In this document: piece after piece, positions 37,498 to 49,322 of the stretch
Position numbering within the stretch: position 1 is the first letter of the stretch
How the letters are laid out: each line of letters begins with the position of its first letter
Made by a program: the position numbers and the translations under genes
DNA from: Achromobacter sp. MFA1 R4
GTDB taxonomy: Bacteria; Pseudomonadota; Gammaproteobacteria; Burkholderiales; Burkholderiaceae_B
DNA: 64,000 nucleotides
Assembly (NCBI RefSeq): GCF_900156745.1
Contig: NZ_LT707065.1
Location: 4,588,001-4,652,000 of the forward strand
Reading direction: 5' to 3'
The notes under the pieces: model-generated
What the model was told of the DNA's origin: nothing
Database searches by the model: none
The model's input: the letters and a program-made list of their open reading frames with translations, nothing else

Positions 37498-37577
37498 CTT
37501 GTTGCCTAAATAAACGTGCGAAATAACTGCGCAGTTTCTCTTTGTTGCATTATTGGCACGTATTTTTTAGGATTATG

Positions 37578-37608
37578 TTGACTTGTGAGGGGAACATAAC
37601 GATAGTAT
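37578..37608 (+). promoter_or_regulatory. predicted promoter of the second csp gene
   Basis: TTGACT (37578-37583) and TAGTAT (37603-37608), spacer 19. This would give a leader of about 130 bases, similar to that predicted for the third csp gene and of the kind used by cspA for cold control. Confidence 0.45.
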
Positions 37609-37743
37609 CGGCACACGATCACAAGCGTTGCGATTTTCGATCAGTGCCGTGCCTTTTCCGGCTCAGCGTTATTGTTCTACTGTCCCCTCCTTGATTGATT
37701 CGTGACCTCCGGGCATTTGCCCATTATCTCTAGGAAATACAGT

Positions 37744-37947
37744 ATGGAAACCGGCGTCGTTAAGTGGTTCAATTCGGAAAAGGGCTATGGCTTCATCACC
37801 CCGGAAGCGGGTGGCAAGGATCTGTTCGCCCACTTCTCCGAAATTCAGGGCTCGGGCTTCAAGTCTCTGGAAGAGAACCAGCGCGTCAGCTTTGTGACGG
37901 CCAATGGCCCCAAGGGCCCGCAAGCCACGAAGATTCAGGTCCTGTAA
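37744..37947 (+). CDS. cold-shock domain protein (CspA family)
   Basis: 67 aa, ATG start. Single cold-shock domain with KGYGFI (RNP1) and DLFAHF (RNP2). [14 protein letters not shown] opens it, as in major CspA proteins of this group. Nucleic-acid chaperone that opens RNA structure in the cold. Second of three paralogues. A strong terminator follows 17 bases after the stop, so it is a single-gene transcript. Confidence 0.95.
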   Translation: METGVVKWFNSEKGYGFITPEAGGKDLFAHFSEIQGSGFKSLEENQRVSFVTANGPKGPQATKIQVL

Positions 37948-37963
37948 GGTTCTGATTTTTCGC

Positions 37964-37990
37964 AAAAAAGCCCCCTCGTGGGGCTTTTTT
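37964..37990 (+). terminator. Rho-independent terminator after the second csp gene
   Basis: AAAAAAGCCCC pairs with GGGGCTTTTTT around a five-base loop, running into more T. Confidence 0.93.
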
Positions 37991-38085
37991 TGTTTTTGGT
38001 CGATATGCGCGGCGGCCGATAAAAGTCCGCCGCGCGTTGTGCGACCCCGTTGTTTTTTTTCTTGCTTTCAGGACTCGCCGCCTCC

Positions 38086-38649
38086 ATGACCGCCACATCC
38101 GACCTGCCTATTGCCACACAGCCACAGGAAGTGGCGCAATTCTGGCTGGATGCCGGCCCCAAGCAGTGGTTCAACAAAAGCGCGCAGTTCGATGCGGAAT
38201 TCAAAGCCCGTTTCGAGCCGGCGCACATGGCGGCCGCAGCGCGCCAGTTGGATGGCTGGCTCGATGACCCGACGGGCGCCCTGGCGCTGATGATTCTCCT
38301 GGACCAGTTCCCCCGTAACGCCTATCGCGATACCGGGCACATGTTTGCGACCGATGCTCTCGCGTTGCATTTTGCCGAGCGAGCGATTGCGGCGGGGCAC
38401 GACCTCAAGGTGGATGCCGTCGTCCGCCAGTTCTTTTATCTTCCCTTTGAACATGCCGAGAACCTGGCCGCGCAGGACCGTGGCGTCTCCCTGATGGAAC
38501 CGCTTGGCCCCGAGTCCCTGCGCTGGGCCGTCCTGCATCGCGACATCATCGCGCGCTTCGGGCGCTTCCCGCACCGTAATGCGGCCCTGGGGCGCCAGAC
38601 GACCCCGGCCGAGCTTGCGTTCCTGGATTCGGGCGGGTTTGCGGGGTAG
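38086..38649 (+). CDS. DUF924 family protein
   Basis: 187 aa from the ATG at 38086. Helical, TPR-like family of unknown role. Typical landmarks are VAQFWLDAGPKQWFNK, ALMILLDQFPRNAYRD, FFYLPFEHAENLAAQD and FGRFPHRNAALGR. Cytosolic. It sits between two cold-shock genes, but a terminator before it and a promoter after it suggest an independent unit. A short, T-rich stretch precedes the start and no strong ribosome site is visible. Confidence 0.85.
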   Translation: MTATSDLPIATQPQEVAQFWLDAGPKQWFNKSAQFDAEFKARFEPAHMAAAARQLDGWLDDPTGALALMILLDQFPRNAYRDTGHMFATDALALHFAERAIAAGHDLKVDAVVRQFFYLPFEHAENLAAQDRGVSLMEPLGPESLRWAVLHRDIIARFGRFPHRNAALGRQTTPAELAFLDSGGFAG

Positions 38650-38950
38650 CCCGCACCGCACGGTATCCACCTGTATCGGTGGGTGGCAAGTTGAAAATTT
38701 TCCCCATCCAACCGCTTGCGGTTTGCCCTGTTTTGCTGGTGCGGAGCGGCTGTGGGCGGGCTAAAGCAGCCCTTTCGGCTATTTGACGTTTTTCGACGTT
38801 CGCCAATAAACTGATTTCAGCGAGATTCTCAAGCGACGCGGTCTGCGTTCTCCTTGGTCGCCGTCAGTGGTGCCGCGGTTGCTATCCTCTCCCATCCTTG
38901 ATGATCTGGCGCCCCGCGAGCAATCGCTTTTTTAGGTCAAGGACATCCCC
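38650..38950. other. non-coding region with promoter and leader of the third csp gene
   Basis: 301 bases without a gene. The first 110 bases show nothing clear. The promoter at 38783-38812 and about 130 bases of leader fill the rest. Confidence 0.55.
38783..38812 (+). promoter_or_regulatory. predicted promoter of the third csp gene
   Basis: TTGACG (38783-38788) and TAAACT (38807-38812), spacer 18. It predicts a leader of roughly 130 bases before the ATG at 38951. Confidence 0.55.
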
Positions 38951-39157
38951 ATGGCAACCGGCATCGTCAAATGGTTCAACGCCGAAAAGGGTTATGGCTT
39001 CATCATGCCCGACGACGGCAGCAAGGATCTTTTCGCTCACTACTCCGAAATCCGTAGCGAAGGCTATAAGTCGCTTCAAGAGAACCAACGCGTCACGTTC
39101 GACGTTGGAACCGGTCCCAAGGGTCCCAGCGCCAAGAACATCAAGGTCGCGGCCTGA
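38951..39157 (+). CDS. cold-shock domain protein (CspA family)
   Basis: 68 aa. Single cold-shock domain: [20 protein letters not shown] and [18 protein letters not shown]. Very close to the second paralogue, 1.0 kb upstream, so a duplication is likely. The basic/aromatic RNA-binding face is complete. Promoter with long leader upstream and terminator downstream mark a monocistronic, probably temperature-controlled gene. Confidence 0.95.
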   Translation: MATGIVKWFNAEKGYGFIMPDDGSKDLFAHYSEIRSEGYKSLQENQRVTFDVGTGPKGPSAKNIKVAA

Positions 39158-39259
39158 GGCCTCCAGGGTCGCGCACCGGGCTCCCAATGTTCTAGCCCTG
39201 AATAGAACAATCCCCACTCAGCGCACGGCTTCGTGGGGATCGGGTTGGTTTTCTCGTCA

Positions 39260-39291
39260 AGCCTCCACCTTATGCGTGGGGCTTTTTTTTT
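39260..39291 (+). terminator. Rho-independent terminator after the third csp gene
   Basis: AGCC(T)CCAC pairs with GTGGGGCT around a short loop, followed by nine T. It lies about 100 bases after the stop, just before the end of the convergent yqhA-like gene. Confidence 0.8.
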
Positions 39292-39302
39292 GTCCCGGCA
39301 GC

Positions 39303-39845
39303 TCAGTGCTTGGGGCTGCCGGTCGACAGCTTGTCCACGAGCGCGATGCCGAGGGCGGACAGGATGAAGATGGCGTGGATGATCGTCTGCCACATGACGC
39401 CGGCTTCCGTGAAGCGCGCGTTCGGCATGCCGATGGTGCCCGCTTCGATGAAGGTGCGCAGCAGGTGGATCGACGAGATGCCGATGATCGCCATTGCGAG
39501 CTTGACCTTCAGCACACTGGCGTTCACGTGGCTAAGCCATTCAGGCTGGTCGGGATGGTTCTGCAGCCGCAGGCGGGACACAAAGGTCTCGTAGCCGCCG
39601 ACGATCACCATGACCAGCAGGTTGGAGATCATGACGACGTCGATGAGCCCCAGCACGATCAGCATGATCTCCATTTCGCCAAAGCTGGTGGCGTGAGTCA
39701 CGAGGTGCCACAGTTCCTTGAGGAACAGCAGGACATAGACGCCCTGCGCGACGATCAGGCCCAGGTAGAGCGGTAACTGCAGCCAGCGCGAACTGAAGAT
39801 CAGGCTGGGAAGCAGGCCCAGGCGAGGAGGGGAATTCGGGATCAT
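39303..39845 (-). CDS. YqhA/TIGR00645 family membrane protein
   Basis: 180 aa. Predicted inner-membrane protein with four hydrophobic segments, at about 21-41, 60-82, 110-125 and 150-168. The family-like [20 protein letters not shown] start, [20 protein letters not shown] and the [11 protein letters not shown] stretch are present. The function of this UPF0114 family is unknown. Convergent with the cold-shock gene. Confidence 0.9.
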   Translation of the reverse strand: MIPNSPPRLGLLPSLIFSSRWLQLPLYLGLIVAQGVYVLLFLKELWHLVTHATSFGEMEIMLIVLGLIDVVMISNLLVMVIVGGYETFVSRLRLQNHPDQPEWLSHVNASVLKVKLAMAIIGISSIHLLRTFIEAGTIGMPNARFTEAGVMWQTIIHAIFILSALGIALVDKLSTGSPKH

Positions 39846-40104
39846 ATTGGGTGCGAGCCGATGTTGTTTGCGAAAAAAAGCGCGGCGGCAATTCTATCAA
39901 TGCCACAAGACAGGCGGTCATCTGTTTTAGCTGAACTCCGTCAGCCTCACCAGCTGCCTAGCATGGCTCCCTCGGAATTGCTCGGCTTTTATGTAAGCGA
40001 AATTCGCATTTGCGAAACTCTGTGCCGGAATACTTCGAAAGCTTTGGGCGTATATAGAATTGCCGCCTCGTTTGCATAGAACAAGTCAATAGGAGTTTGT
40101 TCCC

Positions 40105-40860
40105 ATGAAGATTCGCTACACCGTCGCCGCGCTGGCAGTTGCGCTCGCGCCTTACTCGGCCGCACAGGCCCTGGACATCGGAGGGCTCGTGGGTGCCGGC
40201 GCCAAGGTGGTCCAGGCGGCCACGCTGAGCGATGCCGAGATCAAGACCCTGTCCGACAAGGCGTGCGCGCAGAGCGACTCGCAGGAAAAGATTGCGGCGC
40301 CGGGCAGCAAGTACGACGCCCGCCTGCAGAAGATCGCAAAGTCGCTGGGCGGGACGGTCAATGGCCAGAAGGCGAGCTACAAGGTCTACCTGACCAAGGA
40401 CGTCAACGCGTGGGCCATGGCCAACGGCTGCATCCGCGTGTACAGCGGCCTGATGGACATGATGTCCGACGACGAAGTGATGGGCGTGGTGGGCCACGAA
40501 ATCGGCCACGTGGCGCTGGGTCACTCCAAAAAGGCCATGCAGACCGCCTACACGGTTTCAGCCGCGCGTGACGCAGCGGGCGCGGCGGGCGGCTCGACGG
40601 TCGCGGCGCTCAGCTCCTCGCAGCTCGGCGACCTGACCGAAAAGTTCATCAACGCGCAATTCTCGCAGTCGCAGGAAAGCGCGGCGGACGATTATTCGTT
40701 CGATCTGCTGCAATCCAAGAAGCTCAATACCCGCGGCCTGGTGACCGCATTCCAGAAGCTCGCCGAGCTGGATGGCGGCAAGAGCGATATGATGAGCTCG
40801 CACCCGTCCTCGGCCAAGCGCGCACAGCACATCGAAGACCGCATCGCCAAGGCCAAGTAA
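40105..40860 (+). CDS. periplasmic M48 family metallopeptidase (LoiP-like)
   Basis: 251 aa. Zinc protease of the envelope, similar in size and sequence to E. coli LoiP (YggG). The signal peptide is MKIRYTVAALAVALAPYSAA, cleaved near AQA. The zinc site HEIGH is at 131-135 with the third ligand Glu191 (QESAADDYS). In E. coli LoiP is a lipoprotein; here no lipobox Cys follows the signal, so a soluble periplasmic form is predicted. An AGGAG site precedes the ATG. Likely role in outer-membrane or secreted protein quality control. Confidence 0.9.
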   Translation: MKIRYTVAALAVALAPYSAAQALDIGGLVGAGAKVVQAATLSDAEIKTLSDKACAQSDSQEKIAAPGSKYDARLQKIAKSLGGTVNGQKASYKVYLTKDVNAWAMANGCIRVYSGLMDMMSDDEVMGVVGHEIGHVALGHSKKAMQTAYTVSAARDAAGAAGGSTVAALSSSQLGDLTEKFINAQFSQSQESAADDYSFDLLQSKKLNTRGLVTAFQKLAELDGGKSDMMSSHPSSAKRAQHIEDRIAKAK

Positions 40861-41024
40861 CCTCGCAGCCAGGCGTCCGTCCTCGCTTTTTGGGCGAAAA
40901 ATGGGGCGCGAGCATCCGGGCAAATCCGGGGCTCGCGCCTCTTTGCGTCAGGGTTCCGGAAGTTTCCGGTAAAATGCCGCGTTTATCCGCCCGTAATCTC
41001 ATCTCTCGGAAAATAGGTCTTTTA

Positions 41025-42335
41025 ATGCAGCCTGTGGTTGAAACCCTCTCCGGCCTGGAGCGCCGTGTTGATCTGGCCGTCTCGGTGGCCGACGTCGAAA
41101 AGGAAGTCCAGGCGCAATTGAAGCGCGTGGCTCGCACCGCCAAGGTTCCGGGCTTTCGCCCGGGCAAGGCGCCGCTCGCCATGCTCGAGCGCAGCCATGG
41201 CCCCAGCATCCGCTACGACGTGATCAATAGCCAAGTTGGCCGTGCCTTTGAACAAGCCATCGACGGCGCCAAGCTGCGCGTCGCTGGCGCCCCGAATCTC
41301 GAACCCAAGACGGAAGGCGTCTCCGACGACACGCTGGCGTTCACCGCCACGTTCGAGGTCTACCCCGAAGTCGCGGTGCCGGAGCTGTCCACCCTGGCCG
41401 TCACCCGCTACGAAACCGCCGTCACCGACGCCGAAGTGCAGCAGACCCTGGACGTGCTGCGCAAGCAGCGCGCCACGTTCGAAGTCCGTGAAGGCCGTGC
41501 CAGCGCCGACGGCGACCGCGTCACGCTGGATTTCGCCGGCACCATCGACGGCGTGCCCTTCGAAGGCGGCAAGGCCGAAGACTTCCCGTTCGTGCTCGGC
41601 CAAGGCCGCATGCTGCCGGAATTCGAAGAAGCCGCCCGCGGCCTGAAGGCTGGCGAAACCAAGGTTTTCCAGCTCAAGTTCCCCGATGACTACCAAGGCG
41701 TGGAAGTCGCCGGCAAGACCGCCGAATTCACCATTACCATCAAGGAAGTGGCTGAAGGCGTCCTGCCCGAACTGAACAGCGAATTCGCCAAGTCCCTCGG
41801 CCAAGCCGAAGGCGACGTCGAAAAGCTCAAGGCCGACATCCGCAGCAACATCGAACGTGAAGTGAAGGTCCGTTCGCAAGGCCGCACCAAGTCCAGCGTC
41901 ATGGACGCCCTGGTCGAAGCCGGCAAGTTCGATGTGCCGAAGGCCCTGGTCGACAACGACGTGCAAAGCCGTGTCGCCGCTGCCCGCGAAGAGCTCAAGC
42001 AGCGCGGCGTGCCGAACGCCGAATCCGTGCCGATCCCGGCCGAGGCCTTCTCGACCGAGTCCGAGCGCCGCGTCCGCCTGGGCCTGCTGGTCTCCGAACT
42101 GGTCAAGCAAGCCCAGCTCCAGGCCAAGCCGGAACAGGTCCGCGCGCGCATCGAAGAATTCGCCCAGAACTACGAACAACCCGCCCAGGTTGTCAGCTAT
42201 TACCTGGCAGACCGCCAGCGTCGTGCTGAAATCGAGGCTATCGTGCTGGAAGACAACGTCGTCGCGCACGTGTTGGAAAAGGCCAAGGTCACCGACGAAA
42301 AGGTGCCTTTCGATCAGTTGATGGGGATGGCGTAA
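41025..42335 (+). CDS. tig: trigger factor
   Basis: 436 aa. Ribosome-associated chaperone and prolyl isomerase. The ribosome-docking loop GFRPGKAPL lies at 43-51. The FKBP-type domain covers about 150-245 ([21 protein letters not shown]), and a helical C-terminal cradle follows. First gene of tig-clpP-clpX, the usual order. Its stop is only four bases before the clpP ATG. Confidence 0.98.
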   Translation: MQPVVETLSGLERRVDLAVSVADVEKEVQAQLKRVARTAKVPGFRPGKAPLAMLERSHGPSIRYDVINSQVGRAFEQAIDGAKLRVAGAPNLEPKTEGVSDDTLAFTATFEVYPEVAVPELSTLAVTRYETAVTDAEVQQTLDVLRKQRATFEVREGRASADGDRVTLDFAGTIDGVPFEGGKAEDFPFVLGQGRMLPEFEEAARGLKAGETKVFQLKFPDDYQGVEVAGKTAEFTITIKEVAEGVLPELNSEFAKSLGQAEGDVEKLKADIRSNIEREVKVRSQGRTKSSVMDALVEAGKFDVPKALVDNDVQSRVAAAREELKQRGVPNAESVPIPAEAFSTESERRVRLGLLVSELVKQAQLQAKPEQVRARIEEFAQNYEQPAQVVSYYLADRQRRAEIEAIVLEDNVVAHVLEKAKVTDEKVPFDQLMGMA

Positions 42336-42339
42336 CACT

Positions 42340-42993
42340 ATGCAGAGATTCACCGATTTCTATGCGGCAATGAATGGCGGGTCTTCGGTGACCCCCACCG
42401 GCCTGGGCTACATTCCCATGGTGATCGAGCAGTCGGGGCGCGGCGAGCGCGCCTACGACATCTATTCGCGTCTGCTCCGCGAACGGCTCATTTTCCTGGT
42501 GGGGCCGGTGAACGACGCCACGGCCAATCTGGTCGTGGCCCAGTTGCTGTTCCTGGAATCGGAGAATCCTGACAAGGACATTTCCCTGTACATCAACTCG
42601 CCCGGCGGGTCGGTGTACGCGGGAATGGCCATCTATGACACCATGCAGTTCGTCAAGCCGGACGTGTCCACCCTGTGCACCGGCCTTGCGGCCAGCATGG
42701 GCGCGTTCCTGCTGGCGGCTGGCAAGAAGGGCAAGCGTTTCACGCTGCCCAACTCGCGCATCATGATTCACCAGCCGTCCGGCGGCGCCCAGGGGCAAGC
42801 GTCGGACATCCAGATCCAGGCCCGCGAAATCCTGGACCTGCGCGAGCGCCTGAACCGCATCCTCTCCGCCAACACGGGGCAGAGCATGGAGCGCATCGAG
42901 CAGGATACGGAACGTGACAACTTCATGTCGGCCGAAGATGCGGTATCGTATGGACTGGTGGACAAGGTCATGGCCTCCCGGTCCGAAGGCTGA
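42340..42993 (+). CDS. clpP: ATP-dependent Clp protease proteolytic subunit
   Basis: 217 aa. Serine protease subunit forming the double heptamer. The triad is Ser119 (TGLAASMGA), His144 (IMIHQPSGG) and Asp193 (TERDNF). The N-terminal 25 residues are a probable self-cleaved propeptide, and [17 protein letters not shown] is the family signature. Works with ClpX, encoded next. Confidence 0.98.
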   Translation: MQRFTDFYAAMNGGSSVTPTGLGYIPMVIEQSGRGERAYDIYSRLLRERLIFLVGPVNDATANLVVAQLLFLESENPDKDISLYINSPGGSVYAGMAIYDTMQFVKPDVSTLCTGLAASMGAFLLAAGKKGKRFTLPNSRIMIHQPSGGAQGQASDIQIQAREILDLRERLNRILSANTGQSMERIEQDTERDNFMSAEDAVSYGLVDKVMASRSEG

Positions 42994-43039
42994 CTTCCCG
43001 GTTGATTCTGACCCGCTGCCATCATGTTTGAGTAAGCGC

Positions 43040-43071
43040 ATGCGCTAGGTCGTTTGCCCGACCTGGCGCAT
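43040..43071 (+). other. hairpin in the clpP-clpX gap
   Basis: ATGCGC (43040-43045) pairs with GCGCAT (43066-43071). Inside, GGTCG (43048-43052) pairs with CGACC (43059-43063), separated from the outer stem by a two-by-two mismatch. There is no T run, so it is more likely an RNA processing or stability element than a terminator. Confidence 0.5.
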
Positions 43072-43095
43072 CTTTACCTGAGATACGAAAGAAAT

Positions 43096-44394
43096 ATGCC
43101 TGAAAAAAAGGGATCGGCAGACGCTAAGGTGCTGCATTGCTCGTTTTGCAATAAAAGCCAGCACGAAGTCCGCAAGCTGATCGCGGGTCCGTCGGTATTC
43201 ATCTGCGATGAATGCATAGATTTGTGCAACGACATCATCCGCGAGGAAGCGCAGGCCACTGCGCGCGCGGCGATTCGTTCCGAGCTGCCCACTCCGGCCG
43301 AAATCAAGACCTTCCTCGACCAGTACGTCATCGGGCAAACCTCGCCCAAGCGCATGCTGGCCGTGGCCGTCTACAACCACTACAAGCGCATTCGGCACGG
43401 CGAAATCAAGGGCGACGAAGTCGAGCTCTCCAAGAGCAACATCATGCTGATCGGGCCCACCGGCTCGGGCAAGACGCTCCTGGCCCAGACGCTGGCTCGC
43501 ATGCTGAACGTGCCTTTCGTGATGGCCGACGCCACGACGCTGACCGAAGCCGGCTACGTGGGTGAAGACGTCGAAAACATCATTCAGAAGTTGCTGCAGA
43601 ACTGCAACTATGAAGTCGAGAAGGCGCAGCGCGCCATCATCTACATCGATGAAATCGACAAGATTTCCCGCAAGTCCGACAACCCGTCCATCACCCGTGA
43701 CGTGTCCGGCGAAGGCGTGCAGCAGGCCTTGCTCAAGCTCATCGAAGGCACGGTCGCCTCGGTGCCCCCGCAGGGCGGCCGCAAGCATCCCAACCAGGAC
43801 TTCGTCCAGGTGGATACCACCAACATCCTGTTCATCGTGGGCGGCGCCTTCGACGGACTGGAAAAGGTCATTCGCGACCGCACGGAAAAGTCCGGCATCG
43901 GCTTCTCGGCGTCGGTGCGCGCCAAGTCCGAACGCGGCGTGGGCGAGCTCTTCTCCGAAGTCGAGCCCGAAGACCTGATCAAGTTCGGCCTCATCCCTGA
44001 ACTGGTCGGTCGCCTGCCGGTGGTCGCGACGCTGGACGAGCTGGACGAAGCCGCGCTGGTCCAGATCCTGACCGAGCCCAAGAACGCCTTGCTCAAGCAG
44101 TTCCAGAAGCTGTTTGCCATGGAAGGCGCCGAGCTCGACGTGCGGCCTGCCGCACTCAAGGCCATCGCCCGCAAGGCGCTTCGCCGCAAGACGGGCGCGC
44201 GCGGGCTGCGCTCCATCATCGAGCAGGCACTGCTCGACACCATGTATGACCTGCCGTCCCAAGGCAACGTCAAGCGCGTGGTGCTCGACGAGAACGCCAT
44301 CGAAGGCGAGGGCAAGCCCCTGCTGATCTACTCGGATGAAAACGCCGCGCCAGAGAAGCCGGAGCGCGGAGAAGTCCGCGACGCCGCCGCCTGA
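43096..44394 (+). CDS. clpX: ATP-dependent Clp protease ATPase subunit
   Basis: 432 aa. AAA+ unfoldase that feeds ClpP. The N-terminal zinc domain has Cys15, Cys18, Cys37 and Cys40. Walker A is GPTGSGKT at 120-127 and Walker B is IIYIDEID at 180-187. The tail includes [12 protein letters not shown]. The ATG at 43096 gives the normal ClpX start; its ribosome site is poor, and a 100-base gap with a hairpin separates it from clpP. Confidence 0.98.
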   Translation: MPEKKGSADAKVLHCSFCNKSQHEVRKLIAGPSVFICDECIDLCNDIIREEAQATARAAIRSELPTPAEIKTFLDQYVIGQTSPKRMLAVAVYNHYKRIRHGEIKGDEVELSKSNIMLIGPTGSGKTLLAQTLARMLNVPFVMADATTLTEAGYVGEDVENIIQKLLQNCNYEVEKAQRAIIYIDEIDKISRKSDNPSITRDVSGEGVQQALLKLIEGTVASVPPQGGRKHPNQDFVQVDTTNILFIVGGAFDGLEKVIRDRTEKSGIGFSASVRAKSERGVGELFSEVEPEDLIKFGLIPELVGRLPVVATLDELDEAALVQILTEPKNALLKQFQKLFAMEGAELDVRPAALKAIARKALRRKTGARGLRSIIEQALLDTMYDLPSQGNVKRVVLDENAIEGEGKPLLIYSDENAAPEKPERGEVRDAAA

Positions 44395-44398
44395 TATT

Positions 44399-44431
44399 TC
44401 AAAAAAGCCCGTTCTCGTAACGGGTTTTTTT
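44399..44431 (+). terminator. Rho-independent terminator after clpX
   Basis: CCCGTT pairs with AACGGG, flanked by AAAAAAG and a run of seven T, four bases after the clpX stop. Confidence 0.93.
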
Positions 44432-44545
44432 GCCTAGGGCGCTTCTCCATCCCAAAACACGCTTTTCAGTCGGCTGTCATGGCCGCATACTGGAAGCGCT
44501 CCAGGGCCTTATTTGGGGCCTTTTGGTGATCCAGGCGGCCGAGAT

Positions 44546-44573
44546 CTTGAATTTTCGGCTATTGTTCCCATAA
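44546..44573 (+). promoter_or_regulatory. heat-shock (sigma-32-type) promoter of lon
   Basis: CTTGAA (44546-44551) followed after 14 bases by TCCCATAA (44566-44573) fits the sigma-32 pattern CTTGAA and CCCCATnT closely. It lies about 80 bases before the lon ATG. lon is a classic heat-shock gene in proteobacteria. Confidence 0.75.
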
Positions 44574-44651
44574 CAGACGTAATTGACGAGATTGCTCGGG
44601 TATTCCCGGGTGTCCCGTCCCCATACGCCGAGTCATACCGAGGAACCCCAT

Positions 44652-47102
<2,451 letters not shown>

Positions 47103-47188
47103 TGGCAGCTTGAACGCCGGGCGCCTTCGAAAGAGGGCGCCCGATCCAGATCAGGATATCCCGGGCCAGCCCTGGCGTCCCAATACGA

Positions 47189-47225
47189 AAACCCCGCTCG
47201 ATGTTTGAGCGGGGTTTGTTTTTTT
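47189..47225 (+). terminator. terminator between lon and lexA
   Basis: AAACCCCGCTC pairs with GAGCGGGGTTT around a seven-base loop, followed by GTTTTTTT. The reverse side ends in TTTTC, so it may also serve lexA from the opposite strand. Confidence 0.9.
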
Positions 47226-47245
47226 AGGGTGCTGCGCCGACGCGC

Positions 47246-47896
47246 CTAGTGCAGCGCCTGGGTGCGGATGAGGCCTACGGCAATGCCTTCCAGTGCGAAT
47301 TCCTGGTCGGGCTTGACCACGATGGTCTCGAAATCGGGGTTTTCGGGCAGGAGTTCGATATGGCCGTTCTGGCGCTGCAAGCGTTTGACCGTGACGTCGT
47401 CGCCCAGTCGGGCCACCACGATCTGGCCATTGCGGGCTTCGGAGGCTTTCTTGACGGCCAGTAGGTCGCCTTCCAGGATGCCGGCATCGCGCATGCTCAT
47501 GCCGCGCACCTTCAGCAGGTAATCCGGCGCCTGGGCGAAAAGGTTGGGATCGACGCCGACTTCGCGTTCGACGTGTTCAGCCGCCAGGATGGGGCTGCCC
47601 GCTGCGACACGGCCAACCAGGGGCAGGAGGAGCTGCGCCAGGGCAGGGATGGGCAACGAGGCCTGTGCGGGGGAGGTCGCCGCATCCTTCAGGCGGATAC
47701 CGCGGGAAGCGCCGGCGGTCAGTTCGATGGCGCCTTTGCGGGCCAGCGCCTTGAGATGGTCTTCTGCGGCGTTGGGCGAACGGAAACCCAGGGCTTGGGC
47801 GATTTCGGCGCGGGTCGGCGGAAAGCCGGTGCGCGAAACCGTCTGCCTGATGAGATCCAGGATTTGTTGTTGGCGATCAGTAAGTTTGCTGGCCAT
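47246..47896 (-). CDS. lexA: SOS repressor LexA
   Basis: 216 aa from the ATG at 47896 ([10 protein letters not shown]). The winged helix-turn-helix at 1-70 includes [20 protein letters not shown]. The self-cleavage site is Ala99-Gly100 (VAAGSP), and the peptidase pair is Ser134 (GMSMRD) and Lys171 (VTVKRL). Represses DNA-damage genes until RecA triggers cleavage. A perfect SOS box lies upstream, showing autoregulation. Confidence 0.98.
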   Translation of the reverse strand: MASKLTDRQQQILDLIRQTVSRTGFPPTRAEIAQALGFRSPNAAEDHLKALARKGAIELTAGASRGIRLKDAATSPAQASLPIPALAQLLLPLVGRVAAGSPILAAEHVEREVGVDPNLFAQAPDYLLKVRGMSMRDAGILEGDLLAVKKASEARNGQIVVARLGDDVTVKRLQRQNGHIELLPENPDFETIVVKPDQEFALEGIAVGLIRTQALH

Positions 47897-47919
47897 GGCG
47901 ATGATCCGTTGTGGGCGGA

Positions 47920-47935
47920 CTGTACATATATACAG
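47920..47935 (-). promoter_or_regulatory. LexA binding site (SOS box)
   Basis: CTGTACATATATACAG matches the CTGT-N8-ACAG consensus exactly, 24 bases before the lexA start. Confidence 0.95.
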
Positions 47936-47984
47936 CGCCATTCTGGGGGACGCAGCGCAAAAAAGCAAGCCGAGCCGGGCGCAA

Positions 47985-48012
47985 ATAAAAACGGGACCCG
48001 CGGGGTCCCGTT
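47985..48012 (-). terminator. terminator after the aminotransferase gene
   Basis: On the minus strand, ACGGGACCC pairs with GGGTCCCGT around a three-base loop, followed by TTTTATTT. It lies about 35 bases after the stop of the aminotransferase gene. Confidence 0.85.
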
Positions 48013-48047
48013 TCTGGCTGCCGCCGGCGTGGCGCCGGCCTGCGGTT

Positions 48048-49247
48048 TTAAAGCACTGCCGCGATGGCGGCGGCCACCTTGTCGATGTTGCCGCTGTTCA
48101 GCGCAGCCACGCAGATCCGGCCGCTGGAGATGGCGTAGACGCCGTGTTCTTCACGCAGGCGGTCGACCTGCGCGGCGCTCAGGCCCGAGTACGAGAACAT
48201 GCCGCGCTGCTTCAGCACGAAGCTGAAGTCCTGCTTGCCGCCGTGTTCCTTGATCTTGTCGACGAGCTGCTTGCGCATGAGACGGATGCGGTCACGCATT
48301 CCGGCCAGTTCTTCTTCCCAGAGGGCAAACAGCTCGGGCGTGTTGAGCACCGTCGAGACCACCGTGCCGCCGTGGGTGGGCGGGTTCGAGTAGTTGGTGC
48401 GAATGACGCGCTTGAGCTGGCTCAGCACGCGGGTGGCTTCTTCCTTGCTGCCCGCCACGACCGTCAGCGCGCCGACGCGCTCGCCGTACAGCGAGAACGA
48501 CTTCGAAAACGACGAGCTGATGAACATGGTCATGTCCATGTCTGCAAAGAGGCGCACGACCGAGGCGTCTTCCGTCAGGCCGTCGCCAAACCCTTGGTAG
48601 GCGATGTCCAGGAACGGGACCAGGTTGTTTTCCTTGACGACGGCGGCGATCTGCTTCCACTGGTCGGCGGTGGGATCCGCGCCGGTGGGATTGTGGCAGC
48701 ACGCGTGCAAGACGACGATGGTCTTGGCGGGCGCCGCCTTCAGGTCGGCCAGCATCGCTTCGAAGTTCAAGCCGCGGGTGGTCGCGTCGTAGTAAGCGTA
48801 GGTGCCGACTTCAAAGCCGGCACGCTCGAACAGCGCGCGGTGGTTTTCCCAGCTCGGGTCGCTGATCAGCACCTTGGAGCCCGGGAGAAGCTGGCGCAGG
48901 AAGTCGGCGCCGATCTTGAGCGCGCCGGTGCCGCCCAGGGCCTGCGTGGTCAGCACGCGGCCGGCGGCTGCCAGCGCGGAGTCCTTGCCCAGCAGCAGAG
49001 CCTGGGCGCCGCTGTTGTAGCCGGCAATGCCTTCGATCGGAAGATAACCGCGGGCGGCGGCGGCTTCGATGCGCGCGGCCTCGGCCTTGCGCACTGCGCC
49101 CAACAGGGGAATGCGACCCTGATCATCGTAATACACGCCCACGCCCAGGTTGACTTTACCGGGGCGGGTGTCCGCGTTGTATTGTTCGTTCAGACCAAGA
49201 ATGGGGTCGCGCGGCGCGAGTTCGACGGAATCGAAAAGGGTGCTCAT
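48048..49247 (-). CDS. tyrB: aromatic amino acid aminotransferase (class I)
   Basis: 399 aa. PLP aminotransferase of the AspC/TyrB family, converting aromatic amino acids (and aspartate) to keto acids. Typical parts are [31 protein letters not shown] and the PLP lysine in [16 protein letters not shown]. TyrB is favoured over AspC by general resemblance only, so specificity is uncertain. Divergent from uvrB across 75 bases. The frame remains open beyond the start, opposite uvrB, but the ATG at 49247 matches the family. Confidence 0.92.
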   Translation of the reverse strand: MSTLFDSVELAPRDPILGLNEQYNADTRPGKVNLGVGVYYDDQGRIPLLGAVRKAEAARIEAAAARGYLPIEGIAGYNSGAQALLLGKDSALAAAGRVLTTQALGGTGALKIGADFLRQLLPGSKVLISDPSWENHRALFERAGFEVGTYAYYDATTRGLNFEAMLADLKAAPAKTIVVLHACCHNPTGADPTADQWKQIAAVVKENNLVPFLDIAYQGFGDGLTEDASVVRLFADMDMTMFISSSFSKSFSLYGERVGALTVVAGSKEEATRVLSQLKRVIRTNYSNPPTHGGTVVSTVLNTPELFALWEEELAGMRDRIRLMRKQLVDKIKEHGGKQDFSFVLKQRGMFSYSGLSAAQVDRLREEHGVYAISSGRICVAALNSGNIDKVAAAIAAVL

Positions 49248-49322
49248 GGGACTCTGATGAGGTGGGTGGACGCAGTACGGAGTGCTGTGGATAATGGGGG
49301 GTTTACCCTGGAACAGTCTAGC

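Larger units (their letters stand above)
37374..37743. other. AT-rich non-coding region with hairpin, promoter and csp leader
   Basis: 370 bases, clearly AT-richer than the surroundings, with no credible gene. It contains the hairpin at 37446-37497, a promoter at 37578-37608 and about 130 bases of predicted untranslated leader for the second cold-shock gene. Confidence 0.6.
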
